DNA from: Caulobacterales bacterium
Lineage (GTDB): Bacteria > Pseudomonadota > Alphaproteobacteria > Caulobacterales > Caulobacteraceae
Reading direction: 5' to 3'
DNA length: 38,665 nucleotides
NCBI GenBank assembly: GCA_017307205.1
Contig: JAFKGN010000171.1
Coordinates: 842-39,506 of the forward strand
A program made the translations under genes and the position numbers. Shown in pieces: positions 6,475-15,032 of this stretch; the stretch's first letter is position 1; each line of letters starts with the position of its first letter. Under the pieces are notes generated by a model that searched no databases, was not told the DNA's origin, and worked only from the letters and a program-made list of their open reading frames with translations.

Positions 6475-8038
6475 AGGCCATGGTCAGGCCGCGTTCGTCG
6501 GCGGCGGCGATGACTTCCGCATCACGCATCGAGCCGCCCGGCTGGATGATCGCCCGGGCGCCGGCCTCCGCCGCCTGGATCAGGCCGTCAGCGAAGGGGA
6601 AGAAGGCTTCCGAAGCGCAGGCGCTGCCCGCCAAGTCGAGGCCGAAGTCGGCGGCGCGGATGGCGGCGATGCGGGCGCTGTCCTTGCGGTTCATCTGACC
6701 GGCGCCGATGCCCAGCGTCTGGCCGCCCTTGCCGAAGACGATGGCGTTGGACTTGACGTGCTTGGCGACCGCGAAGGCGAACAGCATGTCCTCGACCTCC
6801 TGGTCGGTCGGCTGGCGTTTGGTCACGATCTTGAGGTCGGCCGGCAGGATGCGGGCGGCGTCGCGCGACTGCACCAGGAACCCGCCGGCCACCGAGCGAT
6901 AGACCTCGCCGGCGCTCATCGGATCGGGCAGGCCGTCGGTTAGCAGCAGACGCAGGTTCTGTTTGGCGGCGAAGATGGCGATGGCCTCGTCATCGGCGCC
7001 GGGGGCGATGACCACCTCGGTGAATACCTTGACGATCTCGGCGGCGGCCGCGCCCGTCAGCGGCCGGTTGACGGCGACGATGCCGCCGAAGGCCGAGGTC
7101 GGATCGCAGGCCAGGGCGCGGGCGTGAGCCTCGACCAGGTCGGCGCCGAGCGCCACACCGCAGGGGTTGGCGTGCTTGATGATGGCGCAGGTCGCCTGGC
7201 CCTGGTTCTGGAACTCGGCGATCAGCTCGAAGGCCGCGTCTGTGTCGGCGATGTTGTTGTAGCTGAGTTCCTTGCCCTGAACCTGGCGGGCGTTGGCGAC
7301 GCCGGGGCGGGTCTCGCCGGTCACGTAGAAGGCCGCCGACTGGTGAGGATTCTCGCCATAGCGCAGGCTCTGCTTGAGCACGCCGGCGACGGTCTTGCGG
7401 GCCGGCTGCGCGTCGCCCAGCTGGCCGGCGAACCAGGCGCTGATGGCGGCGTCGTAGGAGGCGGTGCGGGCGTAGGCGCGAGCGGCGAGGCTTTGGCGCA
7501 GGGCTAGCGGGGTGGTCTTGTCGGCCTTCAGCGCCGCGATCACCTCGGCGATGTCGCCAGGCTCGGTGCAGACGCAGACATAGGCGTGGTTCTTGGCCGC
7601 CGAGCGGATCATCGCCGGGCCGCCGATGTCGATGTTCTCGACGCAGGCGTCGTAGCCGGCGCCCGAGGCCACCGTCGCCTCGAACGGGTAGAGGTTCACA
7701 TACAGCAGATCGATGCCGCCGATGCCGTGCTCACCCATGGCCTGGGCGTGGGCCGGAGCGTCGCGCACACCGAGCAGGCCGCCGTGCACCACCGGGTGCA
7801 GCGTCTTTACCCGGCCATCCATCATCTCAGGGAAGCCGGTCAGGTCGGAGACGTCCTTCACCGGCAGGCCGGCGGCCGCGATGGCGGCGCGGGTGCCGCC
7901 GGTCGACACCAGCTCGACGCCCAGCTCGACCAGGGCGGTCGCCGCCTCGATCAGTCCGGTCTTGTCGGAGACGGACAGCAGGGCGCGGCGCACGGGGGCG
8001 GCGTCAGCGGCTTTCGGGTAGTCGGGGGCGGCGGGCAT
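6446..8038 (-). CDS. purH: Bifunctional AICAR formyltransferase / IMP cyclohydrolase
   Basis: A 530-residue enzyme for the last two steps of IMP synthesis in the cytosol. The N-terminal IMP cyclohydrolase (MGS-like) domain shows [26 protein letters not shown] and DGRVKTLHP; the formyltransferase domain shows [28 protein letters not shown] and the catalytic KHANPCGVA with its Lys-His pair, and the protein ends FTGVRVFRH. The start at 8038 fits the family's usual length and follows CGGAG by about 9 bases; a longer frame to 8098 adds no homologous residues. It uses 10-formyl-THF and takes AICAR from purine synthesis and from histidine synthesis, whose genes lie ~25 kb away in this window. In related genomes it sits near rsmB, rpe and a heparinase-like gene, as here. 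Confidence 0.97.
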   Translation of the reverse strand: MPAAPDYPKAADAAPVRRALLSVSDKTGLIEAATALVELGVELVSTGGTRAAIAAAGLPVKDVSDLTGFPEMMDGRVKTLHPVVHGGLLGVRDAPAHAQAMGEHGIGGIDLLYVNLYPFEATVASGAGYDACVENIDIGGPAMIRSAAKNHAYVCVCTEPGDIAEVIAALKADKTTPLALRQSLAARAYARTASYDAAISAWFAGQLGDAQPARKTVAGVLKQSLRYGENPHQSAAFYVTGETRPGVANARQVQGKELSYNNIADTDAAFELIAEFQNQGQATCAIIKHANPCGVALGADLVEAHARALACDPTSAFGGIVAVNRPLTGAAAAEIVKVFTEVVIAPGADDEAIAIFAAKQNLRLLLTDGLPDPMSAGEVYRSVAGGFLVQSRDAARILPADLKIVTKRQPTDQEVEDMLFAFAVAKHVKSNAIVFGKGGQTLGIGAGQMNRKDSARIAAIRAADFGLDLAGSACASEAFFPFADGLIQAAEAGARAIIQPGGSMRDAEVIAAADERGLTMAFTGVRVFRH

Positions 8039-8151
8039 TCGGGCGGACTCCGGCAGGCGGTTTGCTGATGGAGCCCAGGCGCGCGACGTAGAAATCACGC
8101 CCGCGCTCCCCGATGGTGACCATCTCTAGCGCCAGTTACGCAGGCGCGGCC

Positions 8152-8180
8152 CCTATAGGCCGGAAATCCCCCGATGTCAT
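8152..8180 (-). promoter_or_regulatory. Putative purH promoter
   Basis: On the minus strand, ATGACA (8175-8180), a 17-bp spacer and TATAGG (8152-8157) resemble a sigma-70 promoter, matching 5/6 and 4/6 of consensus. Transcription would start near 8145, leaving a leader of about 107 bases before purH. The -10 lies in the loop of a small hairpin, CGGCC-CCTATA-GGCCG (8147-8162). Confidence 0.4.
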
Positions 8181-8234
8181 CGACGGAGCGGCGGTTTCGG
8201 CGCTTAATGGCCGCGACATTTCGGAGCCTTGGCC

Positions 8235-8840
8235 ATGACCCCTACCCGTCGTGACGCCCTGCTTGCCGCCGCCGGACTTCTCGCCGCCCCGCCCGCCTTC
8301 GCCGCAGACGCGTTGCGACCGACGCCGGCCCAGACCGAAGGGCCGTTCTATCCCGATGTGATGCCCGCCGAGACCGATCCGGACCTCGTGCAGACGGCGC
8401 GACGGCAGGCCAAGGGCGAGTTGCTCGACCTGCGCGGCCAGGTGCTCGGCCTCGACGGGCGGCCCGTTCCCGGCGCCATGGTCGAGATCTGGCAGTGCGA
8501 CGCCAACGGCCGCTACATCGCCACGGCGGACGCCCGGCGCGGCGGCGGCGACCCCGGCTTCCAGGGATTTGCGCGTCTGAAGGTCGGGGCCGATGGTCGC
8601 TACGCTTTTCGTACGATCAAGCCGGTGGCCTATCCCGGTCGCACGCCGCACATCCACTACAAGGTCTATCGGCCGGACGGCCGGGTGTTGACCACCCAGA
8701 TGCTGGTCCAGGGCGAGCCGCAGAACGAGCGCGATGGGGTGTTCCGCCAGCTGGCCCCCGCTGATCGGTCGCTGGTTCTCGCCAGGCTGGATCGCGCGCC
8801 CGCGGGCTGGCGAACACAGTGGGACGTGGTCCTGGCCTAG
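8235..8840 (+). CDS. Intradiol ring-cleavage dioxygenase-like protein with Tat-like signal
   Basis: A 201-residue protein. The N-terminus TRRDALLAAAGLLAAPPAFA is a twin-arginine-type signal, so the protein is probably exported already folded. The rest is an intradiol dioxygenase beta-sandwich: TEGPFYPD, LRGQVLGLDGRPVPGAMVEIWQCDANGRY, and AYPGRTPHIHYKV, which supplies the Tyr and two His ligands expected for non-haem Fe(III). Members of this exported subgroup are often short and of unknown substrate, unlike cytosolic catechol or protocatechuate dioxygenases. The ATG at 8235 has GGAG 8 bases upstream. It is the only plus-strand gene in an otherwise minus-strand block, and its stop overlaps the heparinase-like gene within CTAG (8837-8840). 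Confidence 0.85.
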   Translation: MTPTRRDALLAAAGLLAAPPAFAADALRPTPAQTEGPFYPDVMPAETDPDLVQTARRQAKGELLDLRGQVLGLDGRPVPGAMVEIWQCDANGRYIATADARRGGGDPGFQGFARLKVGADGRYAFRTIKPVAYPGRTPHIHYKVYRPDGRVLTTQMLVQGEPQNERDGVFRQLAPADRSLVLARLDRAPAGWRTQWDVVLA

Positions 8841-10519
8841 CTCTCAGCCTGGGTCAGCTTCCAGCGGATGCGGCCGCCCTTGCCCGGTCGGGCCTGGCCG
8901 CGCAGGACGATTTGGCTGCAGGGCCGCGCCTCCCCGTGCTCGAAGTGGGTGCTGCTTTCCAGAGCCACTTCCGGCGCATCGTTGCGCAGCCACCAGCCGG
9001 CGCTGGTCGGCGAGGGCTTGATCAGCACGCTCTTGTTGTCGCGCGCCACGGAGGCGCGGGCGTCCGGATGCAGGTGGAAGCGCACCACGAAGGGCGTGTG
9101 CACGGTCGGGGCTTCCGACGCCGGTTCGAACAAATCCTCGCCGCGCAGCTCGTCGGCGGCGGCGTCCATGAAGAGCTTGCGGCTGTGGCGCAGGCCCGTC
9201 GCGGCGACGAATCCGTCATGCGACAACTCCAGGAAGCCGCCGGTTTCTGTGTCGTGCCGCTGGGCGACGACGCTGGCCGGGGCGCCGATCAGCACCGGAC
9301 CGAGGATGTTCGCCATCAGCCCGTCCAGCGGCTCGCCGGCCGATCCATCGACGGGAGCGGCGGTGGAGGCGGCCTCGACGCGGCGGAAGGCCTGGGGCGC
9401 GCCGCGTCCGGTGCTCCAGCCACAGCCGGTGACCAGGCGCTCGCGGCCGCAGACCACTTCGAGCGCCAGCGGTTGGGCGCAGGCGGTGACGGCATAGGCG
9501 CCGTGCGGGGGCGCGGCGGCGTCGACGATGACCTGCAGGTCGCGCCCGATCAGGCGCTGATAACCCCCCTCGGCCATGCCGGTCGGGACGGCGCGCTCGG
9601 CGTCGGCGCGCAATAGGGCCGCCGCGACGCGGCCGGCATCGGAGGTCTCGCCCCCCTGGAAGCCGGCGAGGCGGCCGTCGGCCAGGGTGAAGAAACGTGT
9701 GGCCGTGGTCAGGCGATCGATGGCCTGCTGCAGCACCTCGGACGCGGCCCGACCGCGCTGGGCCAGGGCGTCGTCGAGCGCCAGCAGATCGAACAGCAGC
9801 TCCATGCCCGTCTCCGGGCAGCGCGAGGCGTGGACGCCGTCGGCGAGCACCGCCTTGGGCAGCAGGCGTTCGAGGCGGTGCATCGCTTCGTTGGTCAGCT
9901 TGTCGCCCGCCGTTTCGGCCAGGGCGCAACCGGCCAGGGCGGCGACCGCCGCGCGCTCAGCCGCGCGGGCCGGGTCACGGGTGATGTCCAGCAGGTGACG
10001 GGCCTGGCGGGCGAGGTCCTCGGCCAGCTGGGTAATCTCGGCGTCGGCGGCGGGACCGGCCAGCACGGAGGCCGCGCAGGCGAGGTTGAACACCCGGCGC
10101 TCCAGCGTCTCACCGCTCCACGAGAAGCCGTTCCAACGGCCGAAGCTGCGCCGCCAGTCGGCCTGCAGGGCCAGGGCTCGGCGCACGCCGTCATCGCCGG
10201 CCGCCACGAGGTCCGGCAGCCAGCCGAAGCGGTGCAGGGCCACGGCGAACGGCCGGGTCGGACTCGGCCGGTCGAACGGGTCGCCTTCCGGTCCAAGCTC
10301 AAGCGTCGCGCCGCCGAGGCGGAAGGTTCCGGCCAGGATCTGACGGCCGCGCGCCGGATCGGCCGGACGGCTGTCGCGCGGGCGCAAGGCAAACCCTTGG
10401 GTCTTGGGGCGGGCGAGGAAGAAGCGATGGAAGGGCGAGCCGAACCACTCCGCCTCGGCCTGGCGGGCGACCGCCTGGCCGGCGGCGCGGAGCATGAGGG
10501 TCGCCTTGGCCTCCGCCAT
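8837..10519 (-). CDS. Heparinase II/III family protein
   Basis: A 560-residue protein. The N-terminal ~300 residues are helical, like the alpha/alpha toroid of polysaccharide lyases, with RPFAVALHRFGWLPDL and the W-N-G-F-SWSGETLERRVFNLACA segment. The C-terminal ~230 residues are beta-rich and match the heparinase II/III domain (FQGGETSDAG, DGFVAATGLRHSRKLFMD, FVVRFHLHPDA). No signal peptide is seen. The start at 10519 lies 8 bases after the rpe stop; a much longer in-frame opening across rpe is a shadow. The substrate is unknown; proteins of this type in rpe-purH loci are conserved in Caulobacter-like bacteria as far as I recall, which suggests an envelope role rather than heparin use (inference). 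Confidence 0.82.
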   Translation of the reverse strand: MAEAKATLMLRAAGQAVARQAEAEWFGSPFHRFFLARPKTQGFALRPRDSRPADPARGRQILAGTFRLGGATLELGPEGDPFDRPSPTRPFAVALHRFGWLPDLVAAGDDGVRRALALQADWRRSFGRWNGFSWSGETLERRVFNLACAASVLAGPAADAEITQLAEDLARQARHLLDITRDPARAAERAAVAALAGCALAETAGDKLTNEAMHRLERLLPKAVLADGVHASRCPETGMELLFDLLALDDALAQRGRAASEVLQQAIDRLTTATRFFTLADGRLAGFQGGETSDAGRVAAALLRADAERAVPTGMAEGGYQRLIGRDLQVIVDAAAPPHGAYAVTACAQPLALEVVCGRERLVTGCGWSTGRGAPQAFRRVEAASTAAPVDGSAGEPLDGLMANILGPVLIGAPASVVAQRHDTETGGFLELSHDGFVAATGLRHSRKLFMDAAADELRGEDLFEPASEAPTVHTPFVVRFHLHPDARASVARDNKSVLIKPSPTSAGWWLRNDAPEVALESSTHFEHGEARPCSQIVLRGQARPGKGGRIRWKLTQAES

Positions 10520-10527
10520 GGCGTCGA

Positions 10528-11205
10528 TCAGGCGTCTTTGAGGGCGCGGATGGCGGCGGCGTAGGTGGACGGACCACCGCCGAACACCGCCGTGCCGGCC
10601 ACCAGGGCGTCGGCGCCGGCGTCGACGCAGGCGCCGGCGTTGGACGCCACCACCCCGCCGTCGACCTCGATCAGGGCGCCAGTGCCGGCCGCATCGATCA
10701 TGGCCCGCACGCGCTCGATCTTGCGCAGCTGAGAGGCGATGAACTTCTGGCCGCCGAAGCCCGGGTTGACGCTCATGATCAGCACGAGGTCGACCAGCTC
10801 GATCACTTCCTCGACCAGATCCGGCGGCGTGCCGGGGTTGAGCACCACACCGGCCTGGGCGCCGAGTTCGCGGATGCGGCCCAGCGTGCGGTGCAGGTGC
10901 GGACCGGACTCGGGGTGCACGGAGAGAATGTCGGCGCTCGCCTCGCGATAGGCCTCGAGGTAGGGATCGACCGGGGCGATCATCAGGTGCACGTCGATCG
11001 GGATCTTCACGTGTGGCTTCAGCGCCTTCACCACCATCGGGCCGATGGTGATGTTGGGCACGAAGTGGCCGTCCATGACGTCGACGTGCAGCCAGTCGGC
11101 GCCGGCGGCCTCCACGGCCCGAACCTCTTCCCCGAGGCGCGAGAAATCCGCCGCCAGGATGGAGGGGGCGATGATCGGGCCGTCGGTGCTGCGGGTCAGG
11201 GGCAT
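10528..11205 (-). CDS. rpe: Ribulose-phosphate 3-epimerase
   Basis: A 225-residue TIM-barrel enzyme that interconverts ribulose 5-phosphate and xylulose 5-phosphate in the pentose phosphate pathway. Signature segments are [37 protein letters not shown] with the metal-binding Asp and His, [19 protein letters not shown], and EVDGGV near the end. Length is normal for the family. It lies 14 bases downstream of rsmB and 8 bases upstream of the heparinase-like gene on the same strand, so the three are probably one transcript. Confidence 0.97.
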   Translation of the reverse strand: MPLTRSTDGPIIAPSILAADFSRLGEEVRAVEAAGADWLHVDVMDGHFVPNITIGPMVVKALKPHVKIPIDVHLMIAPVDPYLEAYREASADILSVHPESGPHLHRTLGRIRELGAQAGVVLNPGTPPDLVEEVIELVDLVLIMSVNPGFGGQKFIASQLRKIERVRAMIDAAGTGALIEVDGGVVASNAGACVDAGADALVAGTAVFGGGPSTYAAAIRALKDA

Positions 11206-11219
11206 GAGGGGTTCCTAAC

Positions 11220-12512
11220 CTAGTCGGCCGTGCGCCGGAAGCGGGCGGCGAAGAAGCCGTCGAGGCCGCCCTCGGCGTGAAGCGGCAGGATCCGCAGCGT
11301 GCCATCCTCGCGGATACTGGCGGCGGGCGCCCCGCCCTCGCCCGGCGAGACCGGCTCCAGCGTCATCTCGGGATGGGCGGCGAGGAAGGCGGCGACCTGT
11401 CCCTCCCCCTCCTCCGGCTCCAGCGAGCAGACGGTGTAGACGAGGCGGCCGCCCGGCTTCATCCGCTTGGCGGCCGAGGCCAGCAGCTTGGCCTGGGTCT
11501 GCGACAGCGCAGCGACATCGCCGGGACGCGCGGCCCACAGCACGTCGGGGTGGCGGCGGAAGGTGCCGGTGGCCGAGCAGGGCGCGTCGAGCAGCACGGC
11601 GTCGAAGGTGCGCTCGTCCTCCCAGGCGGCCGCGTCGGCGGCGATCACCTCGGCGGCGAGGCCCATGCGGTCGAGATTCTCAGCCACCCGCTTCAGACGC
11701 GCGGCCGAGCGGTCAAGCGCGACGACCTCGGCCCCGGCAGCGGCCAGCTGCAGGGTCTTGCCGCCCGGCGCGGCGCAGAGATCGAGCGCGGTTTCACCGG
11801 CCTTGGGGTGCAGCAGGCGCGCGGGAATGGCGGCGGCGGCGTCCTGCACCCACCACGAGCCTTCCGCATAATCAGGCCAACCGGCGACGTCGCCGCGCAG
11901 GCTGCTGCGCAGGGAGCCGCCGGGCAGGACCGTCGCCTCCAGATCACCGGCGAGACGGGCCGCGTCGCTTTCGGACTTCAGCGACAGGTCGGTGGGCGGC
12001 TCGGCCGGGATGAGAGCGGCGATCGCCTCGGCCCCCTCGCGGCCATAGGCGGCGGTCCAGCGGGCAAACAGCCACGGCGGGGCGAAATCGGCGGGCGCGG
12101 GCGCCGCCGGCTGGTCACGCAGGAGGCCGCGCAGCACGGCGTTGACCAGACCCTTGAAGGCGCGGGTCTCGCGCCGGCTGTCGGCCAGATCGACGCTGGT
12201 GGCCACGGCCGCGTGCGGCGGGGCGTCCATGTAGAGCGCCTGCACCGCGCCGATGCGCAGGATGTGACGCACCGCCTCGGGCGGCTCGCGGGTCAGCTTG
12301 GCGGCCAGCAGCCGGTCGACCGGGCCGAGATGGCGCAGGGTGGCCAGGAACAGGGCGCGGGCGAAGCCGCGGTCGCGCGGGGCGAGGGATTGGAAGGTCT
12401 TGCCCCCCTGCGCCTCGTCGGCGCCGGCGCGGCGTTGCAGGGCGGCGGCCAGCAGTTCGATGGCGGCGGCGCGGGCGGGCAGGCCCTCGGATAAGGTGCT
12501 TTCAGACGACAT
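11220..12512 (-). CDS. rsmB: 16S rRNA (cytosine-C5) methyltransferase RsmB-like
   Basis: A 430-residue protein with an N-terminal NusB-type RNA-binding domain (residues ~10-140: RDRGFARALFLATLRHLGPVDRLL, RHILRIGAVQALYMD, TRAFKGLVNAVLRGLL) and a C-terminal SAM-dependent Rossmann methyltransferase domain. Key motifs are ALDLCAAPGGKTLQLAAAGAEVVALD for SAM binding, LDAPCSATGTFRRHPD with one catalytic cysteine, and VYTVCSLEPEEGE with the other. The enzyme is expected to make m5C in 16S rRNA (C967 in E. coli); exact target here is inferred. It heads the minus-strand rsmB-rpe-heparinase block and is divergent from the small DUF1674 gene 53 bases away. Confidence 0.93.
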   Translation of the reverse strand: MSSESTLSEGLPARAAAIELLAAALQRRAGADEAQGGKTFQSLAPRDRGFARALFLATLRHLGPVDRLLAAKLTREPPEAVRHILRIGAVQALYMDAPPHAAVATSVDLADSRRETRAFKGLVNAVLRGLLRDQPAAPAPADFAPPWLFARWTAAYGREGAEAIAALIPAEPPTDLSLKSESDAARLAGDLEATVLPGGSLRSSLRGDVAGWPDYAEGSWWVQDAAAAIPARLLHPKAGETALDLCAAPGGKTLQLAAAGAEVVALDRSAARLKRVAENLDRMGLAAEVIAADAAAWEDERTFDAVLLDAPCSATGTFRRHPDVLWAARPGDVAALSQTQAKLLASAAKRMKPGGRLVYTVCSLEPEEGEGQVAAFLAAHPEMTLEPVSPGEGGAPAASIREDGTLRILPLHAEGGLDGFFAARFRRTAD

Positions 12513-12565
12513 GGCGGCGTCCTCAAGGGTTTTCGCGCCCGGCGCAAGGGGCGTAAGCTGTCGCC

Positions 12566-12751
12566 ATGGAAGACGAAGCCCCCCCGAAGGTCCTCACTCC
12601 CGCCGCCCAGCGCGCCCTGGCCGAGGCTGAGGAGCGTCGCGCGGCCGCCAAGGCCGAGGCGGAAAAGCAGGCCGAGCTCGGCGGCCCGAAGGGCCCGGAA
12701 CCCACCCGCTTCGGCGACTGGGAGCGTAAGGGGATCGCGGTCGACTTCTGA
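12566..12751 (+). CDS. DUF1674 protein, SdhAF4-like
   Basis: A 61-residue protein. The N-terminal half is a charged, alanine-rich helix (residues ~12-37). The C-terminal segment PKGPEPTRFGDWERKGIAVDF is the conserved block of DUF1674, the family of eukaryotic succinate dehydrogenase assembly factor 4. By that relationship it may help mature the flavoprotein subunit of succinate dehydrogenase, although no sdh gene is in this window. It starts 53 bases from the divergent rsmB start and converges with pyrF, 6 bases apart. Confidence 0.85.
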   Translation: MEDEAPPKVLTPAAQRALAEAEERRAAAKAEAEKQAELGGPKGPEPTRFGDWERKGIAVDF

Positions 12752-12757
12752 CCTGCG

Positions 12758-13501
12758 TCAGACGCCGACCATCTCTTCGACCACTTTCAGCGCCGCAGCG
12801 TGCGGATCGGCCGCCGCGGTGATCGGGCGGCCGCAGACCAGGTGGCTGGCGCCGGCGGTCAGGGCGTCGGCCGGCGTGGCGGCGCGAGCCTGATCATCCT
12901 TACCGGCCCAGGCGGGGCGCACGCCGGGCGTGACGATCAGGAAGTCCGGCCGACCGGCGGCCACGGCGATCTCGCGCACCACCGCCGCCTCGTGCGGGCT
13001 GGAGACGACGCCGTCGACGCCGCAGTCGAGCGCCTGGCGCACCCGGCGGGCGACAAGGTCGCGGGCGGTGAAGCCGTAGCCGAGGTCGACAAGGTCAGCG
13101 TCAGTCAGGCTGGTCAGGACGGTGACCCCGAGAATCTTCAGGCTGGAGCCCGAGCCGCGGCCTTCAACGGCGGCGCGCATCACCTGCGGCTCGGCGTGCA
13201 CCGTGAGCAGATCACAACCGCTGCCGGCCAGGGCGGCGGTCGATTTGCGGACCGTGGCCCCAATGTCGTGCAGCTTCCAGTCGAGGAAGATCTGGTGGCC
13301 GGCGGCCTTCAAGCGGCGGGCGAAACCCATGCCCTCGGTCGCCAGCAGCTCCAGCCCTACCTTGTAGAAGCTGACCGCGTCGCCCAGCCGTTCGACCATG
13401 GCCTCGGCCTCGGCGACGGTCGGCAGGTCGAGCGGCACGATCAGGCGCGGATCGGCGCGAAGCGTGGCAGGGGCTTGCTCGGCGGCGGCTTGGACGGGCA
13501 T
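12758..13501 (-). CDS. pyrF: Orotidine 5'-phosphate decarboxylase
   Basis: A 247-residue TIM-barrel enzyme that turns OMP into UMP, the last step of de novo UMP synthesis. Motifs are RLIVPLDLPTVAEAEAMV, FYKVGLELL, the catalytic FLDWKLHDIGATV with its Asp-x-Lys-x-x-Asp set, and IVTPGVRP with the phosphate-binding region. The start at 13501 is chosen because AGGAG lies 6 bases upstream on the minus strand; a longer frame to 13558 adds 19 residues with no family match. It is divergent from the MarC gene and convergent with the DUF1674 gene. Confidence 0.96.
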   Translation of the reverse strand: MPVQAAAEQAPATLRADPRLIVPLDLPTVAEAEAMVERLGDAVSFYKVGLELLATEGMGFARRLKAAGHQIFLDWKLHDIGATVRKSTAALAGSGCDLLTVHAEPQVMRAAVEGRGSGSSLKILGVTVLTSLTDADLVDLGYGFTARDLVARRVRQALDCGVDGVVSSPHEAAVVREIAVAAGRPDFLIVTPGVRPAWAGKDDQARAATPADALTAGASHLVCGRPITAAADPHAAALKVVEEMVGV

Positions 13502-13578
13502 GTTCGCTCCTGTGGCGTGCGGCATCGCGGCCTGAACCGGCGCGGGCGCTGTTTTCAAGTTTGGGGCGAGACGATCCG

Positions 13579-14271
13579 ATGGGCCAGACCGACCTCTTCG
13601 TCAACTTCTTCGTCGCCCTGTTCGCCCTCATCGACCCGATCGGCAATGTGCCGGTGTTCGCCGCCGCCACTTCCGGGGCCAACGCCTCGCAGCGCCGGCT
13701 GATCTCGGTCTACATCGGCCTGTTCATCCTCGGCTTCCTGACCATCTTCTACTTCACGGGCCTGAGCCTGCTGGAGTTCTTCGGCATCTCGCTGCCCGCC
13801 TTCCGCATCGCCGGCGGTATCATCCTGTTCCTGCTGGGCCTCGACATGGCCCGCGACGACTTCACCGCCAAGTTCGCCGACGCCGCCGATGAGGCCGACC
13901 TCTCGACGCGCGGCTACGCCCGCAAGCGGTTCGAAAAGCTGATCGTGCCCTTCGCCATGCCGCTGCTGATCGGGCCGGGCGCGATCTCCACGGTGGTGAT
14001 CTTCGCCAGCGACGCCCAGCCCCTGGGCCTGACCGGCATGGCCGGCGGCATCGCCTCCATCGCCGCCGTCTCGCTGGTGGTGGTGCTGACCTTCTGGGCG
14101 ACGCCGATCATCTCCAAGCTGCTTGGGCGCATCGGGATGACCATTGTGGTGCGGGTGCTGGGCCTCATCCTCTGCGCCATGGCCGTGCAGTTCATCATCG
14201 CCGGGGTTGGCGACGCGACGCGGGGCATCATCCGCCCGGCCGCCGCCGCGCCCTATGCAGCGGGTCACTAG
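13579..14271 (+). CDS. MarC family integral membrane protein
   Basis: A 230-residue inner-membrane protein with about six hydrophobic segments (for example FVNFFVALFALIDPIGNVPVF, LISVYIGLFILGFLTIFYF, RIAGGIILFLLGLDM). The N-terminal FVALFALIDPIGNVPVF and the later PLLIGPGAISTVVIF are typical of MarC/UPF0056. Transport substrate is unproven; the family was once linked to multiple antibiotic resistance but that is not firmly supported. The ATG at 13579 is preferred over the in-frame TTG at 13561. The stop TAG overlaps the GTG start of the protease gene by one base. Confidence 0.9.
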   Translation: MGQTDLFVNFFVALFALIDPIGNVPVFAAATSGANASQRRLISVYIGLFILGFLTIFYFTGLSLLEFFGISLPAFRIAGGIILFLLGLDMARDDFTAKFADAADEADLSTRGYARKRFEKLIVPFAMPLLIGPGAISTVVIFASDAQPLGLTGMAGGIASIAAVSLVVVLTFWATPIISKLLGRIGMTIVVRVLGLILCAMAVQFIIAGVGDATRGIIRPAAAAPYAAGH

Positions 14272-15032
14272 TGTCCGACAGCAACAGCCCGTGGAGCCCG
14301 CCTCCACCCGTTGAGACCCCTCCGCCGCCGCGCCAGCAGCGCTGGCTGTGGATCGTGCTGATCGCCGCCGTCATCGGCCTGCTGCTGGCCCTGGCCCGCG
14401 CCTTTCCCTTGGCGGTGACGACCAAGGAAGACTGGTGGTCGATCACCTACGGCGTCGGCTTCCTGATCCTGCTGTCCGCCGGGGCCTTGCGGCGCGACCG
14501 TGGCAAGATCCGCCAGCACCTCGCTCACATCGCGATCTGGGCGGCGATCTTCGCCGTGCTGGCGGTCGGCTATGCCTATCGCGACGTCTTCGAGGACGCG
14601 AACCAGCGCGTGCGCCTGGCCTTCGGCGGCGGCACGCCGGTGGCGATCGACGAGCGGGAGCTGGTCGTGCCGCGCGACGAGAGCGTCCATTTCGTGCTGA
14701 TGGGCAAGGTGAACGGCCAGGCCGTGCGGTTCCTGGTCGACACCGGCGCGACCGACACGGTGCTGAGCCCGGCCGACGCGCAGCGGCTGGGGATCGACGT
14801 CGGAGCCCTGGACTACGGCTTCAAGGCCGAGACGGCCAATGGCATCGGCTATGCGGCGGCCCAGACCGTCGACCGGCTGGAGGTCGGGCCGATCCGGGCA
14901 GACAATTTTCGGGTGATGGTCAATCAGGCGCCGATGTCGACATCGCTGCTCGGCATGAGCTTCCTCGGCGACCTGGAGTCCTACCAGGTGCGCGGCGACC
15001 GTCTCACCCTGACGTGGCGGACCGGGCCCTAA
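14271..15032 (+). CDS. Membrane-anchored retropepsin-like aspartic protease (TIGR02281 type)
   Basis: A 253-residue protein with a proline-rich cytosolic N-terminus, three hydrophobic segments (about residues 24-48, 59-80, 85-100) and a C-terminal retropepsin-like domain in the periplasm or outside. The active site is FLVDTGATDTVLS near residue 158, with ADAQRLGID and LLGMSFLGDLESYQV after it. One catalytic Asp per chain means it should work as a dimer. Substrates of these alphaproteobacterial enzymes are mostly unknown. It begins with GTG at 14271 inside the MarC stop (TAGTG), so the two are coupled. Its stop overlaps that of the convergent SDR gene. Confidence 0.88.
   Translation: MSDSNSPWSPPPPVETPPPPRQQRWLWIVLIAAVIGLLLALARAFPLAVTTKEDWWSITYGVGFLILLSAGALRRDRGKIRQHLAHIAIWAAIFAVLAVGYAYRDVFEDANQRVRLAFGGGTPVAIDERELVVPRDESVHFVLMGKVNGQAVRFLVDTGATDTVLSPADAQRLGIDVGALDYGFKAETANGIGYAAAQTVDRLEVGPIRADNFRVMVNQAPMSTSLLGMSFLGDLESYQVRGDRLTLTWRTGP

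Noticed and set aside
10520..11305. A long open frame that would extend the heparinase-like protein by ~260 residues over rpe
   Set aside because: It lies in another frame of the clear rpe gene, is arginine-rich low-complexity sequence, and rpe has all its motifs. It is a shadow of GC-rich coding DNA.
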